Below are positions 61,429 to 64,000 of a DNA stretch of 64,000 bases, in pieces. The notes beneath the pieces are model-generated. The model saw only the letters and a program-made list of their open reading frames with translations. It did not search any database and had not been told where the DNA came from. A program made the position numbers and the translations under genes. The stretch's first letter is position 1. The number at the start of each line of letters is the position of its first letter. The stretch is from JAOUEA01 sp963810915 (GTDB taxonomy: Bacteria > Actinomycetota > UBA4738 > HRBIN12), in assembly GCA_963810915.1 (NCBI GenBank), contig CAWEPH010000006.1:992001-1056000 (forward strand), given 5' to 3'.

Positions 61429-62841
61429 ATGCTCTTCCCCACCATCGACTTCGCCATCTTCTTCGCGGTCGTCTTCCTCGGCCACTGGCTGCTCAACCCG
61501 AGACCTCTCGTGTGGAAGCTGTTCATGATCGGCGCCAGCTACGTGTTCTACGCGTGGTGGGATCCCGCGTTCATCTGGCTCCTCGCGTCGATCTCGCTGA
61601 TCGCGCAGCTGGGAGCGCTCGCGGTTGCACGCCAGGAACAGGAGCGCGCACGTCGGTGGACGATGGGGGTCGCGGTGGCGCTCACGCTCCTGCCCCTGCT
61701 GTACTTCAAGTACTACGGCTTCTTCTCCGTGAACGCGACGAATGCGGCGAGCTCCCTCGGCCTGCATCTGTCGGTGCCGCTGATCCAGGTGATCCTGCCC
61801 GTCGGCATCTCGTTCTTCTCCTTCATGGCCGTCGCCTACATCGTCGACGTCTACCGCCGCCACTTCGAGCCCGCCTCGTGGATCGATACGTTCCTGTACC
61901 TCTCGTTCTTCCCGCACCTCGTGGCTGGGCCGATCGTGCGACCCGACGAGCTGATCCCTCAGCTCGACATCCGTCGCGACCCCCGCCACGTCGACGTCGT
62001 GGGCTCCTCCTACCTGATCCTCGGCGGGCTCTTCAAGAAGGTCGTGATCTCGAGCTACCTCGCCACCGCCATCGTGGACCCCGTGTTCGCCGATCCGGCA
62101 CGCCATAGCGCGCTCGAAGTGATCTTCGCCGTATGGGGCTACGCGGTGGTCATCTACGCGGACTTCAGCGGCTACACCGACATCGCGATCGGCCTCGCGA
62201 AGCTGCTGGGGTTCCAGTTCCCACAGAACTTCAACCGGCCTTACAGCGCGCGATCGCTCCAGGACTTCTGGCGGCGCTGGCACATGACGCTGTCGCGCTG
62301 GCTCCGCGACTACCTGTACATCCCCCTGGGCGGGTCGAAGAAGGGCGAGGCCCGCACCTACGTCAACATCATGGCCACGATGACCCTCGGCGGACTCTGG
62401 CATGGAGCGGCGTGGACGTTCGTGCTCTGGGGTGCCTACTACGGGGTGGGGCAGTCGATCGGGGCCTGGAAGCGCACGCACCTGCCCCCGCGTCCCGAGA
62501 CGCCGATCTGGGTCTGGACGCAGCGCATCGTGACGTTCAACCTCGTCTGTCTAGGCTGGATCCTCTTCCGCTCGGATTCCATCGCGACCGCCGTCTCGAT
62601 GGTGGAGCGCCTCGTCACGGGGTGGGGTACGCCGACGCCGTTGCTGAACCCGCTAACCGTGCTCGTGATCTTCGGGATGCTGGCGATGCAGTACATGCCA
62701 CACGAACCGGCGGTGGTGCTCCAGCAGCGGGTCTCGCAGCTCAGTCCGGTCGTGATGGGACTCGTCTTCGCCGTGGTGTTGTTCTTCATCGCTACCATGG
62801 GACCGCAAGGGGTGGCCCCCTTCATCTACTTCCGATTCTGA
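61429..62841 (+). CDS. MBOAT-family membrane O-acyltransferase (AlgI/DltB-like)
   Basis: 470 residues, about 11-12 helices. Conserved FFPHLVAGPIVR, DFSGYTDIAIGLAKLLGFQFPQNFNRPY, WRRWHMTLSRWLRDYLYIPLGG (281-302), and the catalytic His325 in LGGLWHGAAWTF. Family members pass acyl groups across the membrane to surface polysaccharides. It is followed directly by an SGNH protein, the usual partner, so the two probably O-acetylate an envelope glycan. Confidence 0.93.
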   Translation: MLFPTIDFAIFFAVVFLGHWLLNPRPLVWKLFMIGASYVFYAWWDPAFIWLLASISLIAQLGALAVARQEQERARRWTMGVAVALTLLPLLYFKYYGFFSVNATNAASSLGLHLSVPLIQVILPVGISFFSFMAVAYIVDVYRRHFEPASWIDTFLYLSFFPHLVAGPIVRPDELIPQLDIRRDPRHVDVVGSSYLILGGLFKKVVISSYLATAIVDPVFADPARHSALEVIFAVWGYAVVIYADFSGYTDIAIGLAKLLGFQFPQNFNRPYSARSLQDFWRRWHMTLSRWLRDYLYIPLGGSKKGEARTYVNIMATMTLGGLWHGAAWTFVLWGAYYGVGQSIGAWKRTHLPPRPETPIWVWTQRIVTFNLVCLGWILFRSDSIATAVSMVERLVTGWGTPTPLLNPLTVLVIFGMLAMQYMPHEPAVVLQQRVSQLSPVVMGLVFAVVLFFIATMGPQGVAPFIYFRF

Positions 62842-62863
62842 TGAGCGACTTCCGATGAGCGAC
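62840..62863 (+). repeat. 14-base tandem duplication at a start codon
   Basis: GATGAGCGACTTCC (62840-62853) is followed by GATGAGCGAC (62854-62863). The first ATG overlaps the MBOAT stop but now opens a five-codon frame; the second starts the SGNH gene. Confidence 0.6.
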
Positions 62864-63928
62864 GCACCCACGCCCCGCACGCGCACGCGACCGCCCGCGA
62901 CGGCGCCTTCTCGCACGCCGGTCCGGACGGGCCTGCGTACGATGCCCGCCGGCAAGGTGCTGGTCGTGATGTTGGTCTGCCTGCTGGTGTGGGGCTTCCT
63001 CGACGCACCCAGCCTCAAGCGATCCTCCGAGGCCCAGCCGCTCGGCACGCGCAGGACGGTCTCGCTCTGGATCCTCGGCCCGCTCGCGGCCGTGAGCAAC
63101 GGACTCCAACTCACCAAGGTCACCGATGCCGTGTCGAACGCGCTCGGGCGCGACCCGAACGCGGCCCCCGGCGGCGTGGTCGCTCCGGACCCGGACCCCC
63201 TCCCGACGGGCCTGGGCTCGCCCAAACCCACGAAGGTGCCGGTGAAGACCGACCCGATCCGGACGCCCACCCCCACGAACAAGCTCCGCGTGGCAGTGGT
63301 GGGCGACTCCCTCGCCGCCGGCCTGGGCGTCTACCTCGAGCGCGCCCTGCGGCCCGCGCTCTCACGGCTCACGAAGCAGGGAAGGATCTCGACGGGCCTC
63401 TCGCGCCAGGACTACTTCAACTGGCCCGTCGCGCTGAAGCAGATCATGGACGGGTATCGACCCGACCTCGTCGTGGTGATGACGGGCGTCAACGACAACC
63501 AGGGACTCCTGACGCCGGACGGCCACATGCAGACACCGATCGGCACCTACGAGTGGCCGAAGGCGTACGAACAGCGCGTCGAGGACTTCGCGGAGATCGC
63601 CGTCGACAACGGCGCCCATGTGGTCTGGGTCGGGCTTCCGATCGTCGCGGACAAGGATCGTTGGCCCCTGTTCCAGCGCCAGAACGACATCTTCGAGCGC
63701 GTCGCCGCGCACACGCCCAACGTCACATACGTCGATGTCTGGGATCGGTTCGCCGAGCCCGACGGCGGCTATTCCGCCTACTACCGAGACGACGGCAAGG
63801 TGGAGCTGATCAGGGAATCCGATGGGATCCACTTCAACGGAACGGGATACGAGATGGTCGCCGGCGCCGCCCTCCAGGCTGCCATCGACGAGTTCGATCT
63901 CACGCCGAACGTGGTGCAGTCGCCCTGA
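62855..63928 (+). CDS. SGNH/GDSL hydrolase, DUF459-like, membrane-anchored
   Basis: 357 residues. One N-terminal helix (KVLVVMLVCLLVWGFLD, ~34-50), a Pro/Thr-rich linker (~105-140), then the SGNH domain: block I VVGDSLAAG (Ser152), Gly in the next strand, block III TGVNDNQ, block V SDGIHFNGTGY (Asp/His). Resembles the SGNH partner of MBOAT in polysaccharide O-acetylation. It may accept the acyl group from the membrane protein. The ATG used is the second of two duplicated copies. Confidence 0.88.
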   Translation: MSDAPTPRTRTRPPATAPSRTPVRTGLRTMPAGKVLVVMLVCLLVWGFLDAPSLKRSSEAQPLGTRRTVSLWILGPLAAVSNGLQLTKVTDAVSNALGRDPNAAPGGVVAPDPDPLPTGLGSPKPTKVPVKTDPIRTPTPTNKLRVAVVGDSLAAGLGVYLERALRPALSRLTKQGRISTGLSRQDYFNWPVALKQIMDGYRPDLVVVMTGVNDNQGLLTPDGHMQTPIGTYEWPKAYEQRVEDFAEIAVDNGAHVVWVGLPIVADKDRWPLFQRQNDIFERVAAHTPNVTYVDVWDRFAEPDGGYSAYYRDDGKVELIRESDGIHFNGTGYEMVAGAALQAAIDEFDLTPNVVQSP

Positions 63929-63941
63929 CGTCGACCGTCCG

Positions 63942-64000
63942 TTAGATCTGGATCGAGACCTCGGGCAGGTTGGCGAGCGCGGCGTCCTCTTCGGCGGGGT
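63942..64000 (-). CDS. 3' end of a gene running off the window
   Basis: The minus-strand reading gives an acidic C-terminus ending in ANLPEVSIQI followed by TAA at 63942-63944. Codon use looks coding, but only ~18 residues are visible, so the product cannot be named. Confidence 0.4.
   Translation of the reverse strand, partial: PAEEDAALANLPEVSIQI

Overview
High-GC, densely packed bacterial chromosome, most likely an actinobacterial (Actinomycetota) lineage that I cannot place to genus. Pointers are the GNAT/acyl-CoA synthetase (Pat-type) fusion, a wax-ester/diacylglycerol acyltransferase, an MsiK-type sugar ABC ATPase, an ECF42-type sigma factor with its DGPF/YCII partner, a DUF459 SGNH protein, frequent GTG starts, GTGA/ATGA gene overlaps, and many genes that look leaderless (TANNNT hexamer 6-8 nt before the start codon). 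No phage, IS element, integrase, rRNA or CRISPR array was seen, so this looks like ordinary chromosome with several distinctive gene sets.

Layout. 0-7.2 kb: a Ser/Thr kinase with an extracytoplasmic propeller-like repeat domain, a small membrane protein, a large LuxR-type (LAL) regulator and a membrane-anchored sulfatase. 7.2-12.9 kb: a selenocysteine tRNA gene lying directly against the start codon of a Pat-like protein, then a small protein, a Ppx/GppA phosphatase and an M55 peptidase. 12.9-28 kb: an amino-sugar catabolic island. A six-gene operon on the minus strand (ROK repressor, binding protein, two permeases, Gfo/Idh oxidoreductase, BadF-type kinase) resembles, from memory, the csnR-K chitosan-oligosaccharide operon of Streptomyces. 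Further genes are two GH4 glycosidases, a DegT aminotransferase, a GyrI-like protein, and a plus-strand operon (SIS aminosugar-phosphate isomerase/deaminase, CE4 deacetylase, second BadF kinase, ABC ATPase). The same operator, AGGAAACTTTCCT, sits just downstream of the promoters of both operons and links them into one regulon. 28-39.8 kb: sensor kinase coupled to an M20 peptidase, SulP transporter-PlsC-NUDIX operon, class V aminotransferase, diguanylate cyclase, a sigma-70 factor with a consensus CRP-type site upstream, and a Ycf46-like AAA ATPase. 39.8-54 kb: lipid and envelope functions (hydrolases, WS/DGAT, a cupredoxin/beta-helix/membrane fusion, AlaX editing protein, EamA permease, an 1144-residue membrane fusion, and a divergent pair of alkaline-phosphatase-superfamily proteins, one apparently catalytically dead). 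53-58 kb: YraQ/DUF1980 permease pair facing a znuA-znuC-znuB-zur operon. 58-64 kb: MutY, CBS protein, small protein, YCII plus ECF42 sigma factor, MBOAT plus SGNH O-acyltransferase pair, and the tail of one further gene.

How the genes work together. The amino-sugar island could take in glucosamine-type oligosaccharides, deacetylate and cleave them, phosphorylate the sugar and feed it to fructose-6-phosphate, all under one ROK repressor. The zinc operon is self-contained and carries its own regulator. The selenocysteine tRNA implies that the genome decodes UGA as Sec, although no selenoprotein or sel biosynthesis gene was recognised inside this window.
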